In this document: positions 33,638 through 43,489 of the stretch, one piece after another | Numbering within the stretch: the stretch's first letter is position 1 | How the letters are laid out: every line of letters begins with the position of its first letter | Origin: Clonostachys chloroleuca | Lineage: Eukaryota; Ascomycota; Sordariomycetes; Hypocreales; Bionectriaceae | Direction of reading: 5' to 3' | DNA length: 64,000 nucleotides | Assembly: GCA_037952775.1 (NCBI GenBank) | Contig: JBANAY010000003.1 | Coordinates: forward strand, 11,036,001-11,100,000 | The notes under the pieces: generated by a model | What the model saw: the letters and a program-made list of their open reading frames with translations, nothing else | What the model was told of the DNA's origin: nothing | Database searches by the model: none | Position numbers and translations under genes: made by a program

Positions 33638-33973
33638 ATGACGAGATTTGAAGCAGACGAATATCGCCTTTTGGGCTCTGAGTCCCACGAGACCGCCAGC
33701 CCATGGAAAGAGGCGTCCAACAGAATGCAGGAGGTCCATGATTGGGAGGCTCAAATGAATTGCCGTGATTCTGATGATACGGCCTCAGAGTGGTCAGAGT
33801 CACAGGAGAATGAGGATTGCTGGGAGAATAGTGCGGATGAGGACTTCTTTGGAATAGAGAAGGAGAACGCTCAAGAGTGCCAAAGATTGGCACGCGAGCT
33901 TCTTAGAGAGGCACAGGAGAAACTACAAATGATAGCAGAAGAACTAAGGATTCATAATAAGGGAACGCGATAG
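33638..33973 (+). CDS. small acidic coiled-coil orphan protein
   Basis: A 111-aa protein from the first ATG of an open frame. It is strongly acidic in the middle (repeated Asp, Glu, Ser and Trp, such as DTASEWSESQENEDCWE) and ends in a helical, heptad-like stretch rich in Leu, Glu, Arg (CQRLARELLREAQEKL). No signal peptide or membrane segment is seen. No family is recognised. The frame opposite is weaker, and a TATA element lies upstream, but transcription is unproven. It could be an orphan gene or a chance frame. Confidence 0.45.
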   Translation: MTRFEADEYRLLGSESHETASPWKEASNRMQEVHDWEAQMNCRDSDDTASEWSESQENEDCWENSADEDFFGIEKENAQECQRLARELLREAQEKLQMIAEELRIHNKGTR

Positions 33974-35145
33974 TTGGAAATTCACCACCATTTAGCATAT
34001 AACAAGGTGTATTCTCCCCGCCGCTTGTTTTTAGTTGATGCCTTTAGCTGCACTCTACCATCGCGCTTGCAGTAACTCGAAATTTGAAGATACAAGATAT
34101 GGTATTACCAGCCTCATTTCAGAATGTGTAAGGCTTGATAAAACTAAGAGTGAATCAATACGTGCAGCCTCAACATCCACGTAGCTGACAACTCAATATA
34201 GCCTTGCTGCTGCTTTATGTCGTTTTGAGACACAGACACTTCCTCATGGTACTTATGGCATTGTCGACATCGGCATCCAAGGACAAAATTCAGGTTGATA
34301 CTGCATTGAAGGATTGAAATTGATAGAAAATAAAGTCTTCAGCAATTATAAAAGGGGGTTGAAATGGTCACAGAGCACGCCCCCAGGAAAGTCTACCTAC
34401 CTCGGTGTTTATTATCTAGTTAGGTTAAATGACTCCTGTAGAAACCTTTCTTCCGGGGAAATCACTAACAAATAATATTTGGCCAGTCCTCATAGATTCT
34501 GGATCGATCTTTTTAGGCGTGTCACGTTCGTTCATACTAATTCCGGAATTCATGGGTCTTTCTATACCGCCTTTAAAACTGTATAGATATCAGCTCCGCC
34601 TGCTTAATCAATTTCAGAGAAAAGATCGCCCACTCAAAAGAGTCACGCGCCTTTGCATGTTTTGCAATGATGCATATTGCATTGATACGTCACGTCGGGC
34701 AACGCCCCTCAGTCGTCCCTCCAATCAACGGAGCCCAGCGGTGCGACCGAAAGCACAAGATAACGCAATACGTGCACATATGCCTGGCCTCCTGCTTCAA
34801 GTGAGCCAAATCCGAATGCTGACAGCACCACTGGCTCCACCAGAACGCCCGATTCATGTGAGAGTCTGCCTTGAGGGGGCCACCGCATACACCAGCGAGA
34901 ATAATAAGACTGTCGCCTTTCCCCGCCTGGTTCGCCCGTTTCGTTAGTCTCGTGTGAAGTGGACAAAGGACTAATTGCAGGCAGCTGGCGCGCCTCGCTT
35001 GATGGTCATATTAAAAGTCGCTTCTTGCTTTGTGCTTACCGGCCGTCCCGACTATTATAGACTGGCAGCAAAAATACCAAAACAACTACTTGTGCCGTTA
35101 TAGCCAACCTTCACCTTCTTCTTGGTCATTCTAGTTGCCTTCATC
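33974..35145. other. spacer, no supported gene
   Basis: A 172-codon plus frame (34429-34947) is present but mixes Arg/Pro-rich and hydrophobic stretches without a recognisable domain or conserved pattern. It overlaps an 85-codon minus frame. It is not accepted as a gene. The last ~100 bp is the leader of the Cys/Trp-module gene. Confidence 0.4.
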
Positions 35146-36771
35146 ATGGATCGTCTGGGCCGTCTCTTTATCACGATTGGTGGCTTCCTCACGGGTAGTA
35201 AGACCAAGCGCAACAACCCAACAACAGAAACCCAAGAGGTGACAAATAACCCATCTGAGAAAAATGCAAAGGCTCTAGAGGCTAGAAAGTTCGATCCATC
35301 GGAATGGGAGCCTGTTAATGACCTGCCGCCATACCAAGAGCATGAACAGAATGCTCTGCGCTCAGCGCCCACCCCGGAACTAGCCACCACTTCCGCTGTC
35401 GAGCCAACAAACTTATGCATCAAGGAAGCAACCTCTGCACCTGTAGCATGGATTCAACACCCTTCCGAACCGAGTTTTCTCATATGTGGTCGCTGTTATG
35501 TCGACCATATCGCCAATACGAGTCTAAATAAGGAGTTTGTTTTGTTCCGGCCGGTCGATCGAAAACGACGATTTTGCCAGTTCAAACGACTTGACATGAC
35601 ATTGAGAGTATGGAATCAAGCTGTATCCGAAGGCTCAATGGAGAAGTTCATCAGCCATATCATCTGGGCTCGTACAGTGAGAGATTGCCCAAAGAGCTCG
35701 TCTCGCGCACCAGGCGACATATGGTATGCTTCCGCCGATTTTCCTGAATTTACGGTGTGTGAGGAGTGTTACGAGGACCGCATAGCATCGACCGGCTTTG
35801 CGACCCATTTCGAGCGACAAGTAAGGCAGTCGAAAACGTATTGCAAGGCTCATTGTCGATACGTCACGCGTTTACTCAAGATGGATTCAACGCTCCCATC
35901 AAGCTGGGATGAGTTTGTCACGAAGACCAAGGAACGGTTCAATCTCCCAGCTTGCCCGCTCCACGAGCTCAAGCCTGGAAAGTTGGCAAAGAAGGCTACA
36001 TGGTATCAGTGTTTTGTTGTCTCCCAGCCATATTTCTTTTGTGGAGCATGCTATCACTCCTTTTTTGTTGGCACCAGGGCTGAAAATGATTTCACACGAG
36101 TTGAGGAACTCCCAAAGGGCGGCAGGTGCATGGCTACCTCGAGGTTCAGGGCTGTCATTACCGCCGCCGAAGAAAAGGATGACTACCACTTGCTCTACAA
36201 CGCCCTCAATGAAGGTGCCGAGTGGCCTGAATGTGAACCCAAAGGAGTATCCAACACTACGTGGTTTACCTTTCCCGGAAATGTTCATAGATCATATGCT
36301 ATCTGCGGTCGCTGTTATCACGGAAACCTCAAGCCTCAGGGGATGGGTGACTACTTCATCCCTAAAACCGACGTTCGGAAAGGGGAAAATGTGGTGTGCT
36401 GGCGCAACTACTATCATCCAGCATCGGTTCGTCACGGTGAAATGCTTTCCGAGGCTCTGATTTTCGGTGACCCAAGCCGACTATATGAATTTATCAACAA
36501 GCACCCAAAGCGTCAGGGTTGCCGTGGTGCTAAGACTGGACGGGGCGCGAACCAACGCTGGTGGGGATGGGACAAGATGCGGATTTGCGATGCCTGCTAC
36601 CACGGCGGATCTATGACCCAGAAGAGTATCGTCAAGAAATTCCAGTTGCGGGGTGAGAGAGATCCCATGGAGCGTAAATGCGATCTCGCCTCGCACTCTC
36701 TGAGATGGCTATTTATGGAGAGAGACGTCACTAAGCTCCTCGAATATGCCGACAGCAGAGCTAGCACTTAG
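35146..36771 (+). CDS. five-module Cys/Trp repeat protein, possible zinc-binding array
   Basis: An intronless 541-aa protein starting at ATG 35146. After a ~90-residue polar N-terminus, five modules of about 80-110 residues follow. Each has the order Cys, then 10-20 residues, then Trp plus an aromatic (or Trp-Ile in module 1), about 10 residues, C-x2-C-Y, then another Cys 20-28 residues on. The C-x2-C-Y cores are CGRCYVDHI, CEECYEDRI, CGACYHSFF, CGRCYHGNL and CDACYHGGS. Four spaced cysteines per module suggest a structural zinc site (inference). Proteins with this C-x2-C-Y pattern are scattered in moulds and are uncharacterised as far as I know. No signal peptide is clear, although residues 6-16 are hydrophobic. 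Not assigned to a named family. Confidence 0.75.
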   Translation: MDRLGRLFITIGGFLTGSKTKRNNPTTETQEVTNNPSEKNAKALEARKFDPSEWEPVNDLPPYQEHEQNALRSAPTPELATTSAVEPTNLCIKEATSAPVAWIQHPSEPSFLICGRCYVDHIANTSLNKEFVLFRPVDRKRRFCQFKRLDMTLRVWNQAVSEGSMEKFISHIIWARTVRDCPKSSSRAPGDIWYASADFPEFTVCEECYEDRIASTGFATHFERQVRQSKTYCKAHCRYVTRLLKMDSTLPSSWDEFVTKTKERFNLPACPLHELKPGKLAKKATWYQCFVVSQPYFFCGACYHSFFVGTRAENDFTRVEELPKGGRCMATSRFRAVITAAEEKDDYHLLYNALNEGAEWPECEPKGVSNTTWFTFPGNVHRSYAICGRCYHGNLKPQGMGDYFIPKTDVRKGENVVCWRNYYHPASVRHGEMLSEALIFGDPSRLYEFINKHPKRQGCRGAKTGRGANQRWWGWDKMRICDACYHGGSMTQKSIVKKFQLRGERDPMERKCDLASHSLRWLFMERDVTKLLEYADSRAST

Positions 36772-38190
36772 ATGGAGATCACTGCGGGATGACATAAAAC
36801 TCGCACCGAAAGCTTCTGATTGTTCCAAAGTGGGTAGAATATGGCTCCTAGATTAATCTGTTTCTCCAGTTGTGGTTTTCTTCAGGATCTTTGTCGCTTT
36901 TCTTTCCTTATGTTTCCCTTTGCTGTTGTTTCTTTGGGATTAACTGTCTGCGGCTGATATTAAATCGCTCTCTAATAGGGAGAATAAGAATGTCGAGGGA
37001 AGTTGACTTGTCAACGACGTGCGTGCAATATAATATATTCGCATCTTAATTAGCAACGAATGTCATGAAACAGGTTCCTACATCACCCTTGGGGCCTAAT
37101 CTTTTACTAGATGCTTCCTCCCGATTCATTGCCAGAAATCTAGTGTTTTGAAAGGCCATTGCTGCTTTTCCTCTGATGCATTTTCCCATGCTCACTCTAG
37201 ATGGATTCCATGAAAAGGGGGCAACCGTTCAAACGTTCTTGCTAAGGACACAAGAGTCAACGATGTGAACACAATGAGGAGATTATAACATTTGCTTGTT
37301 ATTGAAATCGTAAGACAAATAATCACGGGATATTATTTCCCATGCCGCCCACTTTCCTGCCTCATCAATCCAGAATCCACCTAGCTGAAAGACGGCAGCT
37401 AGCTGCACGTTCTGAACATATGACGGATTCATAATGTCCTGGTAAGGATCAGGGATCGCGCTAGAATTTACTTAATTTTTTTTAGTGTCTGGGAGCAGGG
37501 TTGTCCGGATCAAGAAGCTGAGAAATGAGAACCATATTGATTATCTCAGCGGAGTTTAGTTATTCGCATGGCTAGTTTTCCGTCCCGTCCACCTCAAAAC
37601 CGGGGGACACTAACCCCGTTGAAGATGAATTCTCAATCTCTTCGTAAGTGATCCCAGCTCATCAAGTCTCGAAATGGTCGAGTTACGTCTTGAATTCCTT
37701 TTTGATCCTATGCAGTCAGTGTTCGAAATTCAACTTCCGAGCTAGGATGGCACGATGACTTCAAAGAACGACTTCGGAAGATTCGGAAAGTCGAGGTAGA
37801 ATAAGCCACTAATTTGTGCCCTCATAGCGAGCCTCGCTTGAATAGACTGCCAAGGATACCAGTGTTTGAGCTTGGAAACAATTATCCTTTTTGAGAATAA
37901 TGATCCTAGCGGCCAGGCCTTCACCCCCGGCATATGCTGTCAGCTTAATTACATCCTTTGCTACCGCTTCCCAAAATAGGTCCTGAAACACACAAAGTAA
38001 GCAACAAGTGCCGGCTCAAACGTAGGTCCTTCTCTTTATCACTCTGATCTCCCCTCTAGAGACTTGTCTTTCACCTTACCCGTGGAAGAACCTCGGATCG
38101 TGGCTTTGCTACCGGTGAGGCCCGGATCGATTCCTAATCAACATCGAGAAGTCGTTTGTTGGACTGTTTCCACTACTGTACACGCCCAAC
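36772..38190. other. AT-rich spacer, no gene seen
   Basis: Long AT-rich intergenic stretch with frames under 65 codons. A TTTTTTT run occurs near 37474. No repeats or RNA genes are recognised. Confidence 0.5.
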
Positions 38191-40106
38191 ATGAAGACCT
38201 ACACAATGCGTACCGGGCTTCAATTTTCGGCGGTGTGTGTAGTTCTTCTGTTGACTAATCTCGCGGCTTCACTTTCCCCCATCTCCGTAAAGGGCGCAAA
38301 GCTCTACGACGGAGACGGAAAGCAGTTCTTTGTCAAAGGTTGGCTCCTCAGCTCGCTACCCCCCTGCCTTTCGGCTATACTGATCAAAGGCTTTTTGCAC
38401 TAGGAGTCATTTACGCGGGAAACGGAGAGCAAGATGTCTTGCTTGACGGTAAACAATGTCAGATCGACGCCGGACTAATGAAGAGCCTTGGTGTCAATAC
38501 TATACGAGTTTATGGGGCCGATTCTACCAAAGACCACAAGGACTGCATGGAAGCTTTTTCAAGTCAGGGCATCTACGTTTGGATGGACTTGGCAACTTCC
38601 TCCAGAAGAATCCCGGCGGTGAGTAAATGGGAGTCATACATTCAAACAGTACACGTGAATCTAATTTGCATTAGACAAAATTAGGATGGACAGCCGACTT
38701 ATACAACAACTTCACATCCACCGTCGACCATTTTGCCGGATTTGAAAACATTCTCGCCTTTACGCTTGGTGCCGAGGTCTTAGATAATACGAGTACGTCG
38801 GATGACACAATCGAATGATATAGTTCCAACGTCTAACATTCTCAAAGACAAAGGCAGCCTCGGTGCCATAGCCGTTAAAGCAGCTGCCAGGGATATACGA
38901 GCATTTAGAGATGCCAGAGGCTACCGCCAGATACCCGTTACTTATTCTTCAGCCTCCGCCGGGCCACATTTATCTCTATCAGGACAGTTCTTGGCGTGTG
39001 GCGACACCAAAAATAGAATCGAGATGTTCGGAATTGACTCTTACAGCTTGTGTGGCGATTCGTTTTCCATACCAACTCCCTTCGACCGATTATACGAGAC
39101 ATTTGAGCATTACAATATCCCGATAGTATTCACAGAGACGGGCTGTGTCGCAAATGGAAGCGGCAAACGCGATTTCAAAGAGATACAAACGATGATGTCG
39201 CCTCTTTTCCAGAACAAGTTCTCTGGTGCCATCGTGTATGAATGGGCTCAGCAGTCGAGCGATTTCGGGCTTGTGGAATACTCGGACAGCGCCCAGACGG
39301 GGACTCCTTCGATGCTTGACGATTACAGCGCGCTTTCGACCGTATTCTCTACCATCAGTCTTCCTGTGATACCCGTGTTGTCTTATACAGCGACTGAGAC
39401 TGCGCCTGCGTGTCCGACAGCTAATTCAGCATCGAGTTGGGCAATCCCTGGAGATGTTGTTCCCCCTACCTCTATAAGTGGAATCGATATTGGTACGGTG
39501 ACGTCTCGCACGACAATTATCTCGTCGTCAGGCTCAAAATCCACCTCTCAAACGGGAACAGGCACCCGCACCAATGCAGAGGCTGGCACTGGCACTGGCG
39601 CAGTTTCCGAAGGATCAGATCAAGGTGAACAACAAGCAGCGTTGTCAGGCGGCGCTTTGATTGGGGTCATCGTTGGCTGCGTTCTAGCAGCACTTTTGAT
39701 ACTGGCGGTAGCTATCTTTTTCTTCATGCGTAGACGAAGTTCAAGGGATATTCAGGAAATCAACCACCCTCGGCGTGCATCTCCAGATGCAAGCGAGGGG
39801 CTTCAGGTTAACCAAGGCGACACTCTTTACTCTACGACGGTTGTCTCATCCAAAGGGGAGGATTTCACGGAAAAGATCGAGTTGCCAGCGAACTCGATCG
39901 GACGTAGAACGCCACTACAAGAGTTGGATGCGACGCCACAGAGTTCGAACCTGAGCCAAAGCGACGCGGACGTTCGCCATATCGCGGCAATGGACCGTCC
40001 CGCCCCAAGTGCCATTAAGGGGTTTGCCCCAGCAGCCAAGGCGTCATCTCTCTATGAAATGCCGGATACCAGCTTAAATCTTCTAGGACGTGCCCGAGAA
40101 AGATAG
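38191..40106 (+). CDS. GH72-type beta-1,3-glucanosyltransferase-like protein with membrane anchor and altered acid/base motif
   Basis: Exons 38191-38338, 38404-38618, 38675-38792 and 38848-40106 join to 579 aa. A signal peptide (TGLQFSAVCVVLLLTNLAASLS) precedes the GH72 catalytic domain (about 28-350): SPISVKGAKLYDGDGKQFFVKG, GLMKSLGVNTIRVY, YSSASAGPH and IPIVFTETGC with the nucleophile Glu257. The acid/base Glu155 is kept, but the near-invariant Asn before it is Ala (LGAEV instead of GNEV). No X8/CBM43 domain or GPI signal is seen. Instead a Ser/Thr-rich linker leads to a transmembrane helix (about 428-452, ending FFFMRRRSS) and a ~125-residue cytosolic tail. Family members remodel wall beta-1,3-glucan at the cell surface. 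This one may be weak, inactive or a wall sensor. Confidence 0.85.
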
Positions 40107-40887
40107 CATGCACTAGTTTGCAAATTTGAATCTTCTTTTTATATAGAGGATGCCAGTCATTGTGATCAGAGATTATGCTTGTAAGTAACAAAAGCCCAAA
40201 GTGTCAACAGGTTAGAAACTGCGACAAAAATGTAATGATTACACCTTCTGGAGTACAGATTGAATGTCGATATATAGGTTCGTATTGCAGAGTAAAGAGT
40301 GAGCATATCTTAGTTCGAGCTGACTTAATAGTTCGAAACACAAAACGCGACCCGTCCAAGTGTCATGGTGACCCCTCAAATGGCCTTCTTAAACATTGGT
40401 AACCGTCCAGAAAAGTTTCCAGACGGATATTTCTGAGCAACATGGGGTATACATTGAATTGGAATCGGTGCGATACTGGGCGTTGGCCTTCTCCATAGAC
40501 AAATGGTCTCTGTAGGTGCGAAAAGCGTAGGTAGCTGCCATAACTATTATGCGTCCTTTTTCGGTGCGTATCGACATATTGCGCCGGGCTCTGTTTGCAT
40601 AATATCAAGTGAACACCCTTGCGGTAAGGGGGAAAATCCTAGCCGTTGATTCGTCTTTTTCCTGCTCTAGCATTATATTCATCACAAGATCGATTTTTGT
40701 TTCGATGCCGTCGCTTAATCTCAGTGGAACTTGAGTCACTCGGCACCGGTTTGAGCTTCAGTAAATCTCGAACCGCGGCCGATCTTCGTTTGAGGATTTT
40801 CTACTCATAGTATGAGCACCCTCTATCCCTGGACACCGAACCAGGTGCAGTGGGGTGAGATATCTCCTTATATCTTGCATTTTCTGC
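40107..40887. other. convergent spacer
   Basis: AT-rich sequence between the 3' ends of the GH72 gene and the minus-strand rhodopsin-domain gene. No gene is recognised. Confidence 0.45.
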
Positions 40888-42072
40888 CTAGGATTCGTTT
40901 GCCTGAGAAAGGGCGCTTGCAACACGTGATTGGCGATATTTGCCATCTCTTCTTCGGAATATTCGCAGATACAGTCGGAGTGATGGCAATATAGAAATTA
41001 TGAGGGAGGTGTGGGCGTCGGTAATGAAAAGAGCCTCTGTATTATATATCAGCTCCGATCTTGCAACAAGAAAGTGGCCAGCGGCTTACCATCTACGGCA
41101 AAAGCGGTCGACGGTGCAAACGGTGAGTGGACGATGAACCATCTCATAACGGTAATGCCAATGTTAATAAATCCGAGGCCAAAAGTAAGACCTGCGCTGA
41201 TCTTTTGCGCTCTAGACATCGGTAACCGGCTAATGCAGACTAATGGAAGAATAAAAACTGTTATGTCTCTTAGCTTTTTCAATCCTCCCTCTTCTATATC
41301 CGAGTTCGTTCTTCATCAGATGTACGTACTCATAACATCTGACGTGAAATGAAAAGCCCAGGCTACATTGTCTTTTATCAGCTGACATCGTTGGCCGCGG
41401 CATTCAGCCTCCATCGACCTATAAAAATTTAGCAACAACCTTCACCAAGAAGCATGGTATTGGGCGTACCAGAAACAGCCTAATTTACAAACAAAAAGTA
41501 ACATGAAAAGCGTAGTGATGAAACCAACAGCACAATATCCTATGAGGAGATATAAAACAGTTCGGGTTCGCCGTGAGCGCCGTCCGAAAAGCTCGAAATA
41601 TTGCGTGATGAGGATGGCTTTAGTCAGGTACTGCTCAAGGTAAAACGTAAAGATTGAGATGTAAATTGTCTTTGGATACAAAAACCATTAGCCTCATAAT
41701 TTTCTCTTCAGATTCTCCGAGTTGTCAATTTGGCTTACTCTAAAGGCAGCAATGATATTATCCCTGGGTGCCTGCCACTGTACCACCCCGAGATCAACAT
41801 CTTCCTCAAAGACTCCTATCCCGCGGTGCCATAAAGCCGTGTCAATAGCGGTGTTGGTAAGTGCGGTCGCCAGCGCAAATAAATAGAACAAGTCTCTAAG
41901 AATGAATCCTTGTTGGTGATGGTTGAATCGTAGATCAAGTCGTGCAAGGCCAAGAATAAGAGCGATGCCAACTAAGGACCACTCAATAGCCTAAACCACA
42001 ATTAGCCGACAGTATGCAGACATAAAAGAAGCAATTCATTACCATCAGCCCTTTCCCTGTGAGTTTAAGCAT
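40888..42072 (-). pseudogene. rhodopsin-domain 7-TM protein (fungal Pth11-like family), reading frame probably broken in exon 4
   Basis: Six exons can be traced: 42043-42072, 41739-41990, 41489-41669, 41330-41418, 41090-41257, 40888-41036, all with usable splice sites (TTTTATAG, ATAACAG and others). The encoded ~290 residues follow the fungal rhodopsin-domain order: WSLVGIALILGLARLDLR (helix 1), YISIFTFYLEQYLTKA (helix 3), TVLYLLIGYCAVGFITTLF (helix 4), AWAFHFTSDVM leading to IFILPLVCISRLPMSRAQK, and SLIISILPSLRLYLR (last helix). Exons 3 and 4 do not agree in frame by one base when the best donor (GTTT|GTAAAT) is used; a weaker donor (CAT|GTTACT) would keep the frame but lose four residues. 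Either a one-base deletion or unusual splicing is present. Such proteins may act as surface receptors; no CFEM domain is present. Confidence 0.6.
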
Positions 42073-43489
42073 TTTTCCTCCACTAAAAGAAAGAAACTAG
42101 GTTGTGTCACCATGAATCCATCCGTGCAGCAGAGGCCTTGCTCTATGGCGATTACTAACAACAGAAGTTGCCGTATTGAACTGGAGGAGCCAGTCCATTT
42201 AGATTTCAAGGGATAAAACCCATCGAAACGGCATAGTTGGATCTGCAGCCACCATGATCATTGAATATCCACAAGCTAGCAGCCAGGAATGCTGGATCTC
42301 GATCTACGCCATGTCGCTGACCCTAAATTTACGCCGACGAAACTTTATAGCGAGATGTGGAACGTCAGCTGGAGTGGGTTTTTAAATGTGACTCTTTCAG
42401 TCAATGCCTCCTGTTTAATTGCAATGAGCGAGGGCTTCTTTACTGTCGGGATTCCATTGTCGCGAAATGCTTGATATGTGAATCTACTGATGCGGGCATG
42501 TCTCAGAAGACCGTTATTAATGCCAATTTCAACTAAATGCATCTCGGAGGCTAATTGTATAATTGTACGCTTCAGACAAAAGAGATGAATCAGGTTCCAG
42601 AGCATGGAGATCGCCTGGTATGCAAAGGCGTCTAAATGTTATACAGCGGAGTTTTGCCTTCTTTCTTACTACCATCAGAAACGTCTCCGCAATCGTGTTA
42701 GCGGATTCTCCAGACAATTCTTCGATTGGTCACTGAAGTTCCTCAAAGTTTAGCAGACTTCTAGTAAGGCACGTGTCCGTCTGCATCGTTATTCGAGACC
42801 TCGACACCAGTGAGACGGTTCGTCCCCACAGGGCTAGAAATCATCTACAGGGAGGCCTCCATTGACAAGAGAGGCAAACTTTTTGTTGAGATCTTGCCAA
42901 ATAATCATTCCTCAGTCCCTTGTCTTGCGTATCTACCTTTTCCAGCTTTGTGGAGTAAAAATATTGAGCGAATACACCGGGATTGTGAAAGGCATAACAC
43001 AGCCACCTCCTCCAGCGAAAGGGCTTAGATATTCAGCTACATTGCAAATTAACAGATACTAACTACAGTATATGCTAAGAATTGGTGTTCATTGCAACAT
43101 AAGCTACAAAGAAACCCCTATGGATAGTTCCAGTATCTGGAGACAATCCGTAGCCGAAGAGGGAACTACCTACCTCAGGAGCGCTAGCCGATTTAACGCA
43201 CACCCCTCCAAAGAAAACTCGACAGGCAGTGATATAATGCATAGAATCAAATCGATTATAATATTATTCATTCATGTTCTCCATCATAGCACATCATTAA
43301 TTGACATCCTACCAGTATATGCCTTCCAAACGCTACCTCTTGCCCAATCCTAGATGTGAAACCCATCCATTCCCGCCTACGTGGGAGATACATATCAAAT
43401 TATATAAAAATACAGGGAAGGCACTTTTGAGCTCCGATGCCATAAATACTATGCCTAACTAATGTTACACTTTCAGCCTCCAAGATACG
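42073..43489. other. AT-rich spacer with possibly decayed coding sequence
   Basis: Minus-strand frames at 42345-42605 and 42529-42717, and a hydrophobic minus-strand stretch at about 42930-43027 (helix-like), could be decayed fragments, but none matches a family well enough to name. No intact gene is seen. Confidence 0.35.

Noticed and set aside
34429..34947. 172-aa plus-strand frame
   Set aside because: No recognisable domain, uneven composition, no clear promoter or splice context. Could be an orphan but evidence is too thin.
42345..43027. Minus-strand fragments resembling transporter or regulator helices
   Set aside because: Short, interrupted by stops, and no motif strong enough to name a family.
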